From NCBI GenBank assembly GCA_019636335.1, contig JAHBXR010000003.1, positions 186,001 to 250,000 of the forward strand: 64,000 bases of DNA, written 5' to 3'. The translations under genes were made by a program, and so were the position numbers. Origin of the DNA: Pirellulales bacterium. GTDB taxonomy: Bacteria > Planctomycetota > Planctomycetia > Pirellulales > JAEUIK01. The first letter of the stretch is position 1. Each line of letters opens with the position of its first letter. The notes under the pieces were generated by a model. That model saw nothing but the letters and a program-made list of their open reading frames with translations. It was not told where the DNA came from and did not search any database. Positions 25,289 through 35,948 of the stretch are shown here, piece by piece.

Positions 25289-26479
25289 TTAGTTGGAATC
25301 TTCCGCAGACGCGGCCGCAGGTTGCGGGCTGATCGCCTTGGCGGGGGTCGGCGGGCGATCGGTCGACAGGATGGCCGTGCCGGTCGCGTCGCACACGCGC
25401 AGTTGGAACTGCCAGTCCTGGGCCCAATCTTCTTTCTGCTCGTTCTGACAAATCTTGAGCAAGATGCGGTTCTTGCCCTGGTGCATCGCGCCGGTGGCCA
25501 TGTACTGATCGATCTCGGAACCGGCGTGGTAGGCCTCGCGTTGATGAACGAGCTGGCCGTTGAGCCAGATCTTGTTGGCGTTGATACAGCCCAAACGCAA
25601 TTCGACGGGCTGATCGGCCGGCGAATCGAAGTCCGCCACCGCGTAGGCAATCGCGCCGTTGTGCTTGGCGATGGCCGTGTTCAGATTGACGGTGCCGTAC
25701 TGGTCCTCGGTCTGGTGATCGTTCCACGAGATCTCGGCGCCATCCTTCCCCTCGTAGGTGGCGGCAAAGTCGATCTCCGACTCCGGCGGGAAGGCCTTGT
25801 CGAAGTTGATCGATCCGGTGTGATCGAAGGGCCCGATCAGCTTCCACTCCATGATGAAACCGAAGTGCTTCGGCAGATCGACCGTTTCGCCCAGTGCGGT
25901 CAAGCGTCCTTCGATGAGCTTGATCTGATCGACGTCGCGGGCAGCGTCGAGCGCCCGACGATACGACCGGATCGCCTCGGCATTCTGCTGGCCCTCTTCT
26001 TCCAACTTGGCCGTGTCGAGCTGTCGCGTGACGGCATCGCGGCGGAACTCCACGCTCGGATCGTCGAGCATGTCGGGAATCAAACGGTCGGGCGTGCTCG
26101 GGTCGACTCGCGTCAGCCACTCGAAGGCCAGTCGCCGCGCGCGTGGGGCATGGCTCGTATCGAGCACGAAGGCCTCGAGTTCCTTTGCCGGGAGCGCGCC
26201 CCCCTTGGCCATCTCGCGCGCGGCCACGGCCTCGACCGCCGCGGCCAGCCAGTTGGCGCTCAGCGGGCCGGCGCCGTCGATGCCGGAGAGGATCTCGGGC
26301 AACTGCTCCGCGTCGGCGTTGCTCAACTGCTGCCAGGCCTGCATGGCTTCACGATTGCCGGAGGCCATGGGGCCCACGGAGCGAAGCTGGTTCACCAGGG
26401 GTGTCAGTTCGGCGGAAAAACCCGAGGCAGCCGGCCCTAGAGCCAACCCGGCCAGGGCCATGTGATAAGCGAACCGCAT
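25289..26479 (-). CDS. secreted protein with C-terminal jelly-roll-like domain
   Basis: 396 aa from the ATG at 26479, eight bases after GGGAG; the frame is open to 26515 but that part is poor. A signal peptide ends near FSA (about residue 22). The middle is helical and looks HEAT-like (RRLAFEWLTRVDP, EFRRDAVTRQLD). From about 205 on, EWKLIGPFDHTGSINFDKAFPPE starts a beta-rich domain that ends ANKIWLNGQLVHQREAYH and GKNRILLKICQ, a form common in planctomycete glycan-related proteins. The final residues are alanine/serine-rich. It probably binds carbohydrate outside the cell. It is on the same strand as the propeller and aroA and may share their transcript. Confidence 0.65.
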   Translation of the reverse strand: MRFAYHMALAGLALGPAASGFSAELTPLVNQLRSVGPMASGNREAMQAWQQLSNADAEQLPEILSGIDGAGPLSANWLAAAVEAVAAREMAKGGALPAKELEAFVLDTSHAPRARRLAFEWLTRVDPSTPDRLIPDMLDDPSVEFRRDAVTRQLDTAKLEEEGQQNAEAIRSYRRALDAARDVDQIKLIEGRLTALGETVDLPKHFGFIMEWKLIGPFDHTGSINFDKAFPPESEIDFAATYEGKDGAEISWNDHQTEDQYGTVNLNTAIAKHNGAIAYAVADFDSPADQPVELRLGCINANKIWLNGQLVHQREAYHAGSEIDQYMATGAMHQGKNRILLKICQNEQKEDWAQDWQFQLRVCDATGTAILSTDRPPTPAKAISPQPAAASAEDSN

Positions 26480-26665
26480 CCACGAATCTCCCGAAGTGCG
26501 CATCTGGTGAGCCAATCGCCTGCGACGAGATATTGTAGTGGACGACGGCCAAAGCGGGAAAGCGGCGACGGATGGCCCGCTCGTGAAAAACGGTCGGGCG
26601 AGTAGCGCACCCGTGGCACGACTACTCGCCCGGCGAGGGGACTCTGCCCCATGTCCCGTCCCGCG

Positions 26666-28960
26666 TTAGGGGGTGGCGGGATCGATCCAGTAGGTCTGGC
26701 CCTCGATATTCACCAGCACGGGTTCATCGAAGGCCAGGTACCTGGCGATCTCGCGGCCATGCTGGTCGGCCAGCTTGAAGTAGTCGTCGCTGAATTGGAC
26801 GAGACGGATGGCGTTCTTCTCCGCTTCTTCGGACACGGTCGAATCGACCCAGCGATTCGCGCGGCGATAGAACGACTTGGCCCCCAGATTGCGCACGTTG
26901 TCGACGACCGACTCCTCTTCATCGGCATGGAGCGAGGGGAGTCCGCGCACGAGTCCGTCGGCGCCACCGACGGCTCCCAAGGCCGCCGGGGCGGCCATCT
27001 GCGCGTTTTGCAGCGACGACTTGGCCGCACGTTGCAGGAAGCCGAACTGACCGTTCGTCTCCGAGAGTTGTTCGAGTGCGACGCCCGCTCGCGTGGCGTT
27101 GGCGGCCGTCTCGTGCAGGTTGGTCGAATCGTCGGCCAGGAACGACGTGTAGGGGGTCAAGATGCCATGTCGCGTGGCCAGTTCGACCAACTCGCGGACG
27201 AGCTCGTCGTTCTTGCCCTTGAGATCGATCTCGTCGATGATCTCGCCGACGCGACGCATGGCCCACAGTTTCTCGACGAAGGCGTAGCTGTCGTCCTTGC
27301 TCTTCTCGACCAGCTCGGCGGTGAAGTCGTAACTTTGCCGCGCACCGTGAACCTGGCCGGAAATCGTCACCTGGATGTTGCCTGGCTTGCGGTAACGCCC
27401 GACGAGGACGAGCTGTTCGCCTTCGAACAGGTCGTAGTTCTCGCGCGGATAGAGCCGATTGACCGGCGAGCTGTTGCCCGCCTCGTCCATGACAAACTCG
27501 ATTTTCACGTCGGTGAGCACGGGCGATTCGATGCGGCGATAAAGACGGCTCACGCGGTCTTCGATGTTCTCGTTCGGTTGTACGAACTCGCTTTGGCCGT
27601 GATTTACGCGGGCGAGCTTGTCCAGCAGCCGGCTGTTCACGTCAAATCCCACGCCGAAGGGAAAGATCCGCGCGCGGACTTGATTCGTTTCCTTCGTGCG
27701 AGCGACGATCTTCGCCTCGTTTTGCTCGCCCTGGGTGGGCAAGCCGTCGGTGAGGAAGATCACATAGTTGGGGCGGCTATTGTCGACGAGCTGGCCTAGC
27801 GCGGCGGTCAGCGCGCCGTCGATGTTCGTGCTCCCCCCGGCGTAGAGTCCCTCGACAAACGTCAGGGCCGCCTGGCGGGTCTCGTCGTCGAACTTCTGCA
27901 GTTCCGGCCGGAAGAGCTCGATTTCGCTGTCGTAGGCCACAATGTTGAACAAGTCTCCCGAACGCAGGTTATTTAAGACGAACTTGAGCGCGCCGCGGGC
28001 TTGCTCGATCTTTTCCCCACTCATGCTGCCGGAGCGATCGACGACGAAGACCACCGTCTTTGCCGGACGCTCGGCGGCCTGCGCCTCGATGCGCGGGCTG
28101 GCCAAGAGCAGGAAGAACCCTTCGTCCTCATCCGTGGGGCGATAGCTCAATACCGCCGTCCCCACCTTGCCGGGATCGACCGCGTAGAACAATCGAAAAT
28201 CGTCGCGCGGGATCGACTTACTGGCCGTGTAAGTCACGGTGGCGTGGTTCGAGTCGGGACGCTCGATGTTCACCGGGTAACTGGGACTGTAGACGTTCTT
28301 GATCTCGATGGCACTTTCGATCGTCACCTTCAGTTTGACGTCGTCGATCGGGCGCGAGGTGTACTTCGCCGTGCTCAGCGGGAAGACGAAGTCGGTCAGT
28401 CCGCGGTCCGTGCGGCAGATCTGCGAATAACGTAAAGTGACCGTGCGCTTCTGTCCCGCGGGAATCGGGAAGACGCTCGTGCGGAACATGCCCGTGCCGA
28501 TCCACTCGAGCAGCGCGGGATCGCGATTCTTGCGCACGATTTCTTCGTACAGCTTGCGGGCCTCGTCGGCCGAAAGCAGTTTCGCGGGGTACTCCTTGCC
28601 GTCGACGAGCAGCGTGAGTTGATCGACGGCGCCGTCGTAGGGAAGCGGGAAGACAAACTCGGCCTCGAGGGTCGAACTGCCGGTATTCTCGAAGGTCTGC
28701 GAGACCTGGACTCGCGCAATTTGATCGACCAACCGCACGTCGACCGAAAGCTCGTCGATCTTATAGCTGGGCTGCGTCGGCTGCGGCAGGATCGGCCGAG
28801 GCAGACGCACACGTTGGGCGGGGTCGGTAACGACCAACAAACCCTGTGCCCGTGACACAGAAGTGAACGTCGCGCCCAGCGCCATGGCGATCAGCACCGG
28901 AAGCACGAAGGACGATGCGAGGCCGTTCGTGGCTCGCGCCGGATGAGTACATGCGTTCAT
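26666..28960 (-). CDS. secreted VIT + VWA domain protein
   Basis: 764 aa from the ATG at 28960, seven bases after AAGGA. The N-terminus carries a signal peptide (to about residue 39). A VIT domain follows (VDVRLVDQIARVQVSQTFEN, EAEFVFPLPYDGAVDQ), then a VWA domain whose metal site DRSGSMSG is intact (DxSxS), with a later threonine/aspartate stretch FLTDGLPTQGE. The last 200 residues are largely helical. The order VIT-VWA is that of inter-alpha-trypsin inhibitor heavy chains and of the bacterial 'sortase target' relatives, although no LPxTG sorting signal is present. Likely an envelope protein that takes part in metal-dependent adhesion. It stands divergent from the deacetylase gene. Confidence 0.88.
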   Translation of the reverse strand: MNACTHPARATNGLASSFVLPVLIAMALGATFTSVSRAQGLLVVTDPAQRVRLPRPILPQPTQPSYKIDELSVDVRLVDQIARVQVSQTFENTGSSTLEAEFVFPLPYDGAVDQLTLLVDGKEYPAKLLSADEARKLYEEIVRKNRDPALLEWIGTGMFRTSVFPIPAGQKRTVTLRYSQICRTDRGLTDFVFPLSTAKYTSRPIDDVKLKVTIESAIEIKNVYSPSYPVNIERPDSNHATVTYTASKSIPRDDFRLFYAVDPGKVGTAVLSYRPTDEDEGFFLLLASPRIEAQAAERPAKTVVFVVDRSGSMSGEKIEQARGALKFVLNNLRSGDLFNIVAYDSEIELFRPELQKFDDETRQAALTFVEGLYAGGSTNIDGALTAALGQLVDNSRPNYVIFLTDGLPTQGEQNEAKIVARTKETNQVRARIFPFGVGFDVNSRLLDKLARVNHGQSEFVQPNENIEDRVSRLYRRIESPVLTDVKIEFVMDEAGNSSPVNRLYPRENYDLFEGEQLVLVGRYRKPGNIQVTISGQVHGARQSYDFTAELVEKSKDDSYAFVEKLWAMRRVGEIIDEIDLKGKNDELVRELVELATRHGILTPYTSFLADDSTNLHETAANATRAGVALEQLSETNGQFGFLQRAAKSSLQNAQMAAPAALGAVGGADGLVRGLPSLHADEEESVVDNVRNLGAKSFYRRANRWVDSTVSEEAEKNAIRLVQFSDDYFKLADQHGREIARYLAFDEPVLVNIEGQTYWIDPATP

Positions 28961-29261
28961 TTCGATTCCTTCCAGGGGAAGCATGCCGGGATCCCTATTT
29001 CCAACGTGCTTGGCCAGCAGTCCTTAGGGAGATTCACCCGCCTCGCCCCGGAGCGGGGCGCACGGCGGAACGAAATTGAGACGCCCGGCCGCGGGCGAAA
29101 GTTCCCAAGAAAATTGCCACGCGGGGATGGCCGATCGGAATCGGGCCGAAACAGCGCCTTTGAACTGCTCGGCGGGGCGATTACCATCGTGAGAACTTGG
29201 GTCAGCGACAGCGAGGCCGCTTGCCCACCAATTCGACCTGCCTACACGCCGGAGAAGCACC
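28961..29261. other. divergent intergenic region
   Basis: 301 bp between the VIT/VWA gene (minus) and the deacetylase gene (plus). It should contain both promoters, but I see no hexamer pair clear enough to name, and no repeat. Confidence 0.4.
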
Positions 29262-30296
29262 TTGAACCATTCGACCTGCGTTCATTCGTTTCGTTTTCTG
29301 GGCCGACGTTGCGGCCAATTATTCGTGCTCGCATTGTCGCTGTTGGCATGCGGCGCGACGGTCGTTCGGGCCGAAACCTGGGGAGAAAAGCTCGGCTATC
29401 CGGCCGACGCCCGGGTACTGATCCTGCACGCCGACGACATCGGCATGTGCTACGAAGCAAACGAGGCCGCCAAGAACTATCTGCCCGCGGGGGACATCCA
29501 GTCGGCGGCGATGATGGTTCCCTGTCCCTGGTTCAACGAGATCGCGAACTGGTACCAGGAGCATCCCGAGCATGACATGGGGCTCCACCTGGCGATGAAC
29601 AGCGAGTGGAAATGGTACCGTTGGGGGCCCGTTGCCCCGCGCGAGAAGGTGCCCAACATGATCGACCGCGAGGGGTACCTGCACCGCGACATTCTGCCAC
29701 TGGTGGCCAAGGCGAAGGGGGACGAGATCGAGACCGAGATCCGGGCCCAGGTCGAGCGCGCCTTGAGCCGGGGGATCAAGCCGAGCCACATCGACACGCA
29801 CATGGGAGCTCTCTACGCGCGCCCCGACTACACGGCGGCCTATCTCAAGGTGGCCGAAGAGTATCGCATTCCGGCGATGGTGATCGAACCATCGGACCGC
29901 GTGGCCGAGAAGTTTCGCAAGCAAGGCGTTCCTGTCTCCGAGCAACTCCGCTCGATGCTGGTGAACTACAAGCTGCCGAAGCTCGACTGGTTCGACGCGG
30001 TACCCGAGGGAAAGACCTACGACGAGAAGCTCGAGAAGTTCTACCAGCAGATTCGCGACCTGCAGCCCGGCATCACGGAGATTATCTTCCACCCGTCGAC
30101 GTCGACGCCTGGCCTGCAGCACATCACGGGCTCGTGGCAGCAGCGTGCGTGGGAGGCCCAGATGTTCTCCGACCCACAGGTGAAGGAGTTCCTCAAGCGC
30201 GAGGGGATCGTCTTCACCAACTGGAAGGAGATGATGGCCCGTTGGGAAGAACGCTTCGGCAAGGACGTGCCGAAGCCTGAGGCGAAGGAGAACTAA
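29262..30296 (+). CDS. secreted YdjC/ChbG-type carbohydrate deacetylase
   Basis: 344 aa from a TTG at 29262 with GGAG seven bases ahead. A signal peptide covers about 1-37. The catalytic region shows HADDIGMC at 56-63 (metal-binding and base aspartates), H109 in GLHLAMN and the H176/H180 pair in HIDTHMG, the metal ligands of the YdjC (ChbG/HpnK) family that removes acetyl groups from chitooligosaccharides or related compounds. An exported version fits polysaccharide use outside the cytoplasm. The next gene begins 5 bp downstream. Substrate uncertain. Confidence 0.88.
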   Translation: MNHSTCVHSFRFLGRRCGQLFVLALSLLACGATVVRAETWGEKLGYPADARVLILHADDIGMCYEANEAAKNYLPAGDIQSAAMMVPCPWFNEIANWYQEHPEHDMGLHLAMNSEWKWYRWGPVAPREKVPNMIDREGYLHRDILPLVAKAKGDEIETEIRAQVERALSRGIKPSHIDTHMGALYARPDYTAAYLKVAEEYRIPAMVIEPSDRVAEKFRKQGVPVSEQLRSMLVNYKLPKLDWFDAVPEGKTYDEKLEKFYQQIRDLQPGITEIIFHPSTSTPGLQHITGSWQQRAWEAQMFSDPQVKEFLKREGIVFTNWKEMMARWEERFGKDVPKPEAKEN

Positions 30297-30300
30297 CTCC

Positions 30301-30759
30301 TTGGAAGACGCAACCCCCGCGGCCGCCTCCTGCGGCACTCCGCAGGATGATCGGCAAGAGGAACTGCTCGGCGCGCGTGCCGTGTTGCACGCCGCCGAGG
30401 TGCAGGCGTCGACACGCTTCGACGCGGTGATCCTGCTGTTGAGTTGCGCGGCGCTGGCGCTGTCGGTGTTTTGGACCCAGGGGCAATTGCCCGCGCCTAC
30501 GGGGCGTTTGAGGTTTCTACTGGCGCTGGCGCGAATCGATTTCCTGGCGAGCATCGGCACCAGTCTGTGCGCGCTGCAGAGCAGCCGGATGGCCACACGT
30601 CACGAGCTGCGCATGCTCGATCGCGCGGCGGCAGATCCGGCAGCGCTGCGCGAAGAAACGGCCTGGACCGGCGCGGGAGATGTGCTGCGCTGGGTCGCGC
30701 TGGGAACCTTCGCCGGCGGCGTGGTGTTTCTCCTGTGGTTCGCAGTTGCGCGGAGTTAA
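30301..30759 (+). CDS. hypothetical membrane protein
   Basis: 152 aa from a TTG at 30301, with AAGGAG 11 bases upstream inside the end of the preceding gene. Three hydrophobic stretches are visible: about 42-58, 71-90 and 128-149. No family recognised. It follows the deacetylase gene so closely that the two are surely co-transcribed, and it ends tail to tail with the ABC ATPase gene, sharing four bases. Confidence 0.6.
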   Translation: MEDATPAAASCGTPQDDRQEELLGARAVLHAAEVQASTRFDAVILLLSCAALALSVFWTQGQLPAPTGRLRFLLALARIDFLASIGTSLCALQSSRMATRHELRMLDRAAADPAALREETAWTGAGDVLRWVALGTFAGGVVFLLWFAVARS

Positions 30760-31838
30760 CTTGCGCGGTCGGCCGCCATCGCCCCGCTCTCGGCGGCAAA
30801 GTGGCAGGCGACGCGGTGTTCGACGTCGCCCCCCACCGGCAGTAACTGCGGTGTTTGCTCGCGGCACTCGGCCGGGTTGCCCTTCAGTTCGTACAGCGGG
30901 CAGCGCGGGTGGAACGAGCAACCGCACGGGACATTGATCGGCGAGGGCACATCGTCGTCGCGGGCCACCAGCGCCGGGCGACGGCGTTTGGGGTCGGGGA
31001 TCGGAATGGCCGAGAGCAGCACCCGCGTGTAGGGATGTCGCGGACCACGGTAGAGCTTTTCGGTGGGCGCTTGCTCGACGATCTTGCCCAGGTACATCAC
31101 GGCCACTTCGTGGCTGATGTGCCGCACGACGCCCAGATCGTGGCTGATCATCAAGTAACTCAGCCCGAACTCGCCTTGCAGCCGGCGCAACAAGTTGACG
31201 ACCTGCGCGCGGATCGAGACGTCGAGCGCACTGGTGGGCTCGTCGCAAACGATGAAGTCGGGCTCGAGCGCCAATGCCCGGGCAATACCGATACGTTGCC
31301 GTTGACCACCGGAGAACTCGTGCGGGTAGCGCCCCATGGCATCGCCGCGCAAACCGACGCGGCGCAGCAATTCGGCCACGCGCGATTCAAGTTCCGAGCC
31401 GCGCGCCACGCGGTGGATCCACAAGGGCTCGCCGACGATGGCGCCCACCGTCATGCGCGGATTGAGCGAGCCGTAGGGATCTTGAAAGATGATCTGCATT
31501 CGTCGCCGTAGCTCGCGCAGGTTCGGGCGTGGCAGGTGGTAGATCGGTTGGCCATCGAAGATCACTTCGCCCGACGAGCGCGGGACGAGCGCGAGCATGA
31601 CGCGGCCCACGGTGGTCTTGCCGCAGCCGCTCTCGCCCACCAGGCCCAGCGTACGACCTCGGTCGAGCGTGAAGCTGACACCGTCGACCGCTTTGACCCA
31701 CTCGCGCACGCGCGAGAAGACTCCCCCGCGCACCGGAAAGTGTTTGACCAGGTCGCGCACTTCGACCAGGGGGCCAGCGCCGGAGTGCGGCTTGGATTGA
31801 GCGACTGGTAGCGACGTGGCGGGAGGAGATGCTGGCAT
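30756..31838 (-). CDS. peptide-type ABC transporter ATPase (DppF/OppF-like)
   Basis: 360 aa from the ATG at 31838; the frame is open to a GTG at 31871 but that would place a hairpin inside the gene. Walker A is GESGCGKTT, the signature is EFSGGQRQR, Walker B ends FIVCDEP, with the D-loop SALDVS and the H-loop MISHDLGVV. The C-terminal oligopeptide-ABC region has [19 protein letters not shown], cysteines that in relatives bind an Fe-S cluster. It powers import of di- or oligopeptides together with the ATPase gene directly upstream. No permease or binding-protein gene is in the window. Confidence 0.9.
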   Translation of the reverse strand: MPASPPATSLPVAQSKPHSGAGPLVEVRDLVKHFPVRGGVFSRVREWVKAVDGVSFTLDRGRTLGLVGESGCGKTTVGRVMLALVPRSSGEVIFDGQPIYHLPRPNLRELRRRMQIIFQDPYGSLNPRMTVGAIVGEPLWIHRVARGSELESRVAELLRRVGLRGDAMGRYPHEFSGGQRQRIGIARALALEPDFIVCDEPTSALDVSIRAQVVNLLRRLQGEFGLSYLMISHDLGVVRHISHEVAVMYLGKIVEQAPTEKLYRGPRHPYTRVLLSAIPIPDPKRRRPALVARDDDVPSPINVPCGCSFHPRCPLYELKGNPAECREQTPQLLPVGGDVEHRVACHFAAESGAMAADRAS

Positions 31839-31847
31839 CCGTGTCTT

Positions 31848-31868
31848 GCACCGGCGGGCGGCCGGCGC
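31848..31868. repeat. CACCGGC-type hairpin
   Basis: GCACCGGC, GGGCG, GCCGGCGC form an 8-bp stem with one mismatch. It is a weaker member of the family seen at 9.27 kb and 25.2 kb and lies between the two ATPase genes. Confidence 0.45.
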
Positions 31869-31903
31869 CACTTAGGTCTGTGCGGGATTACGAGATGAAC
31901 AAG

Positions 31904-32911
31904 TCATTGAGGCACGCTGTCGCGTGTGGGAGTGGTCAGGAGCGAATCCGCCACCCAGCAAGCCGAGTGATGTCCCGGAGCAATCTCGCTTAGCGGAGGC
32001 TCCTCGGTACATTTTTCGAACGCCAGCGGGCAGCGATCGCGAAAGCGGCAGCCGCTCGGGAAACTCGTCGGCGAAGGGACGTTGCCTTCGATGGCGCGCA
32101 ATTCATCGTCGTGGCGATCGACGCGCGGTAGGCTGTCGAAGAGGCCACGCGTGTAGGGGTGCGCGGGACGCGAGAACAACTCATCCACCCCGGCTCGTTC
32201 GATGACCCGACCGGCGTACATCACCACCACTTCGTCCGCCATCTCGGCCACGACTCCCAAATCGTGCGTGATGAGCAACAGTGCCATGCCATGCTTGGCT
32301 TGGCTTTTGCGCAGCAGTTCAAGAATGCGGGCTTGAATCGTGACGTCGAGCGCCGTGGTGGGCTCGTCGGCGATGAGTAACTTCGGCTCGCAGACCAGCG
32401 CCATGGCGATCATCGCCCGTTGCTTCATGCCGCCCGAGAGCTCGTGCGGGTATTGATCGAGCCGTCGCTCTGGCTCGCTCATCCGCACCTCGGTCAACAC
32501 GCGCAGCATCTCGCCGCGGATATCGCGCTCGGGGATCTCGCGGTGCAGGCGAATCGCTTCGGCGATTTGCGCGCCGATCGTGAAGACAGGGTTCAGGCTG
32601 GTGGCGGGCTCCTGAAAGATCATGGCAATCTCGCCACCGCGAATCGCCTGCATGTCGTGTTGGGAGAGGGGGAGCAGATTGCGTCCCTCGAACAGGATCT
32701 GCCCGCCGGCGAATTCACCGGGGGGAGTCGGCACGAGTTTAAGAACACTGAGCGCGGTGACGGTCTTGCCGCAGCCACTCTCTCCCACGACGGCGACCGT
32801 CTTGCCCCGGCCGACCGAGATCGAAACCCCGTCGACCGCCCGTGCCAGCCCCTGCTCGGTGCGGAAGTAGGTCTTCAGGTCGCGGATTTCGAGCAGCGGG
32901 GCATCGGGCAC
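31904..32911 (-). CDS. peptide-type ABC transporter ATPase (DppD/OppD-like)
   Basis: 335 aa from a GTG at 32911, eight bases after AAGGA. Walker [11 protein letters not shown], signature ELSGGMKQR, Walker B LLIADEP with ALDVT, H-loop ITHDLGVV, and the C-terminal [14 protein letters not shown] cysteines of the oligopeptide/dipeptide family are all present. It pairs with the DppF-like ATPase 65 bp downstream to form the usual heterodimer. A good sigma-70 promoter lies 130-160 bp upstream. The permeases must be encoded elsewhere. Confidence 0.9.
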   Translation of the reverse strand: MPDAPLLEIRDLKTYFRTEQGLARAVDGVSISVGRGKTVAVVGESGCGKTVTALSVLKLVPTPPGEFAGGQILFEGRNLLPLSQHDMQAIRGGEIAMIFQEPATSLNPVFTIGAQIAEAIRLHREIPERDIRGEMLRVLTEVRMSEPERRLDQYPHELSGGMKQRAMIAMALVCEPKLLIADEPTTALDVTIQARILELLRKSQAKHGMALLLITHDLGVVAEMADEVVVMYAGRVIERAGVDELFSRPAHPYTRGLFDSLPRVDRHDDELRAIEGNVPSPTSFPSGCRFRDRCPLAFEKCTEEPPLSEIAPGHHSACWVADSLLTTPTRDSVPQ

Positions 32912-33044
32912 GGCGGACGTCCTTGCGGGTGCTTCAGTTAATACCTGTACGGATCGAACGCCCGTGCCGGTCGACGTTGGTGCTTGGCGGGCAGTGTTGG
33001 GCTGGTCCTGTAATGCCTAAGTCCAGATTCGGCATGGGGATGTG

Positions 33045-33073
33045 ATTCTAGAAGTGACGCTTGATGCGGTCAA
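33045..33073 (-). promoter_or_regulatory. sigma-70 promoter of the ABC ATPase operon
   Basis: On the minus strand TTGACC, 17 bases, TAGAAT: five of six matches in each hexamer with ideal spacing. Transcription would start near 33038, leaving a leader of about 127 bases before the GTG at 32911. Confidence 0.6.
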
Positions 33074-33316
33074 TCGAAGTGGCTCGGGGCCGGCGATTGA
33101 CAGTAGACGGGTCCGGATGAGCCCCGATGTGAATCTGCGCGATTCAGTAAGAGTTTGCTGGTTGTGCTCAATTTAAGGGGCAGTTTTTGCCGATCTCTCG
33201 CGTGCGGCATTCTGCGATGGCGCATCGATCACCGTCTCACTGCGGTGCAAAGAATCGAATGGCGCACAGGGGGTGCTTTCGTCACCTTCGCGCAAGGAAT
33301 TACGGAGTACGGGGCC

Positions 33317-34027
33317 ATGGCTCGCCCGGCACGTTGCACGCGAATTGCTTCTTCGCTGGCTGTCGCGGCTGCGCTCGTTGTCATGCTCGGCGCCACTACC
33401 GGTTGCTGTTGCACCGGTTGGACCTTGCACGGCGACTGGTCGCTGGGAATTGCGCCTGGCGGTGGAGGCGGCTGTTACGACGGATACGACTCGTGTGGCG
33501 TCGATGCCGGATATGGACCAGAAGGGGGATGCGGCATCGACGGGGGGTGTGGCGGGCCTTGTTGTGGCGGACGCGGCGGTCACGGCGGCGGCGAGGAAAT
33601 GCACTACGGCACGGGACGATTCTTCCCCGTCCCCACGCAAAATGTCTTTCGAGGGCCGGGCGTCTTGCCCGTACCGACGCAGAATCCCCTGCAGGCCCCC
33701 AGCGAGTTGCCGGTGCCTGCCCGTGACCGATTCGAGCCGCCTCCCGACACGGGCCTGCTGGGGCCGGACAACTACGAGACACCTGCGGCAGACGACGGAG
33801 CCGGCGATCCGCCCCCGGCGCCAAGTGGTGAAAGCCAGGTCCGCGACCTCTGGCAGCCAGAGCGTAACCGCGTCACCTATGCCGAACCGGCCCGCTTGCG
33901 GCCGATCCCGCGTCGCACCCTGAAGACCGATTGGATCTTCGAAGAAGGTCCCGCGCAGCCAATGCGGGGGGTCGAACAGGTCACGCGGCGCCAACAACTC
34001 GATGGCGATGGCTGGAAGCCGCGCTAG
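33317..34027 (+). CDS. glycine/cysteine-rich lipoprotein-like protein
   Basis: 236 aa from the ATG at 33317; the frame is open upstream to 33155, but MARPARCTR followed by a hydrophobic core and GATTGCCCTG is a proper export signal, and GGAG lies upstream. The lipobox is imperfect, so lipid attachment is possible rather than sure. Residues about 45-95 are rich in G and C (GGCGIDGGCGGPCCGG). After that comes a proline-rich stretch with three similar units: FFPVPTQNVF, LPVPTQNPL and LPVPARDRF. No catalytic domain. Such proteins occur widely in planctomycete envelopes with unknown roles. Confidence 0.6.
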   Translation: MARPARCTRIASSLAVAAALVVMLGATTGCCCTGWTLHGDWSLGIAPGGGGGCYDGYDSCGVDAGYGPEGGCGIDGGCGGPCCGGRGGHGGGEEMHYGTGRFFPVPTQNVFRGPGVLPVPTQNPLQAPSELPVPARDRFEPPPDTGLLGPDNYETPAADDGAGDPPPAPSGESQVRDLWQPERNRVTYAEPARLRPIPRRTLKTDWIFEEGPAQPMRGVEQVTRRQQLDGDGWKPR

Positions 34028-34404
34028 CAGCGCGCGACGCTGGTATCGCCATTGCTTGCAGGCAAGGTGTGCCGCGCGCCTGCCGACTTGAGGCAACGGC
34101 GTTTCAGGCCTTACGTTCGTCAGTGCCTCGGCAGGAGGCCTCTCTTTTGCGACCCGCAAAGTCTGTGCGGGTCGCCCCCTCTCGTCGGTCGCCGCGATTC
34201 TGCGCCGTGACTGGGATTGCTTGGAAACCTGGGAAGCCTTTGCAGTCGGTGGGGGCGTTGCTGCAGCCGTGCTTGCAAACGGTCCGATTAACTCTGCGTG
34301 CCCAGGCGAGTTAGGCCGGTTCCCCGCACCTACCTTTTCCGGCTGCCACTCGCCGCGCGGCACAGCGGGCCTTCAGATCCCACCCGGCAGCGATAGACCC
34401 ATCT
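34028..34404. other. non-coding stretch ahead of htrA-like gene
   Basis: 377 bp. Open frames here lack ribosome binding sites and family features. The one clear structure is the 10-bp hairpin at 34149-34175. Confidence 0.5.
34149..34175. repeat. 10-bp perfect hairpin
   Basis: GCGACCCGCA and TGCGGGTCGC pair perfectly around AAGTCTG. On the minus strand it is followed by AAAAGAG and on the plus strand by CCCCCT, so it is not a classic terminator. It may end the lipoprotein transcript. Confidence 0.55.
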
Positions 34405-35781
<1,377 letters not shown>

Positions 35782-35948
35782 AAGCACCACGACGAACGTA
35801 CCGTTGGTGGTCCGCCACGACGTTCCGGCAGCGACGGGGCTTCCAGCCATCCTCGGAGTGCGCCCCCCCGTCCTGGTTGCGATCGGACGACGTCGGTACG
35901 TAGACTGGCGGTGCTAATTTCTGCATTGCCGCCGCCGGACCGACCACG

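Noticed and set aside
33097..33102. TTGACA ahead of the lipoprotein gene as a promoter
   Set aside because: A perfect -35 box, but no acceptable -10 box lies 16-18 bases downstream.
33931..34314. 127-codon frame after the lipoprotein gene
   Set aside because: Overlaps the lipoprotein gene, no start signal, and composition typical of an off-frame reading of GC-rich DNA.
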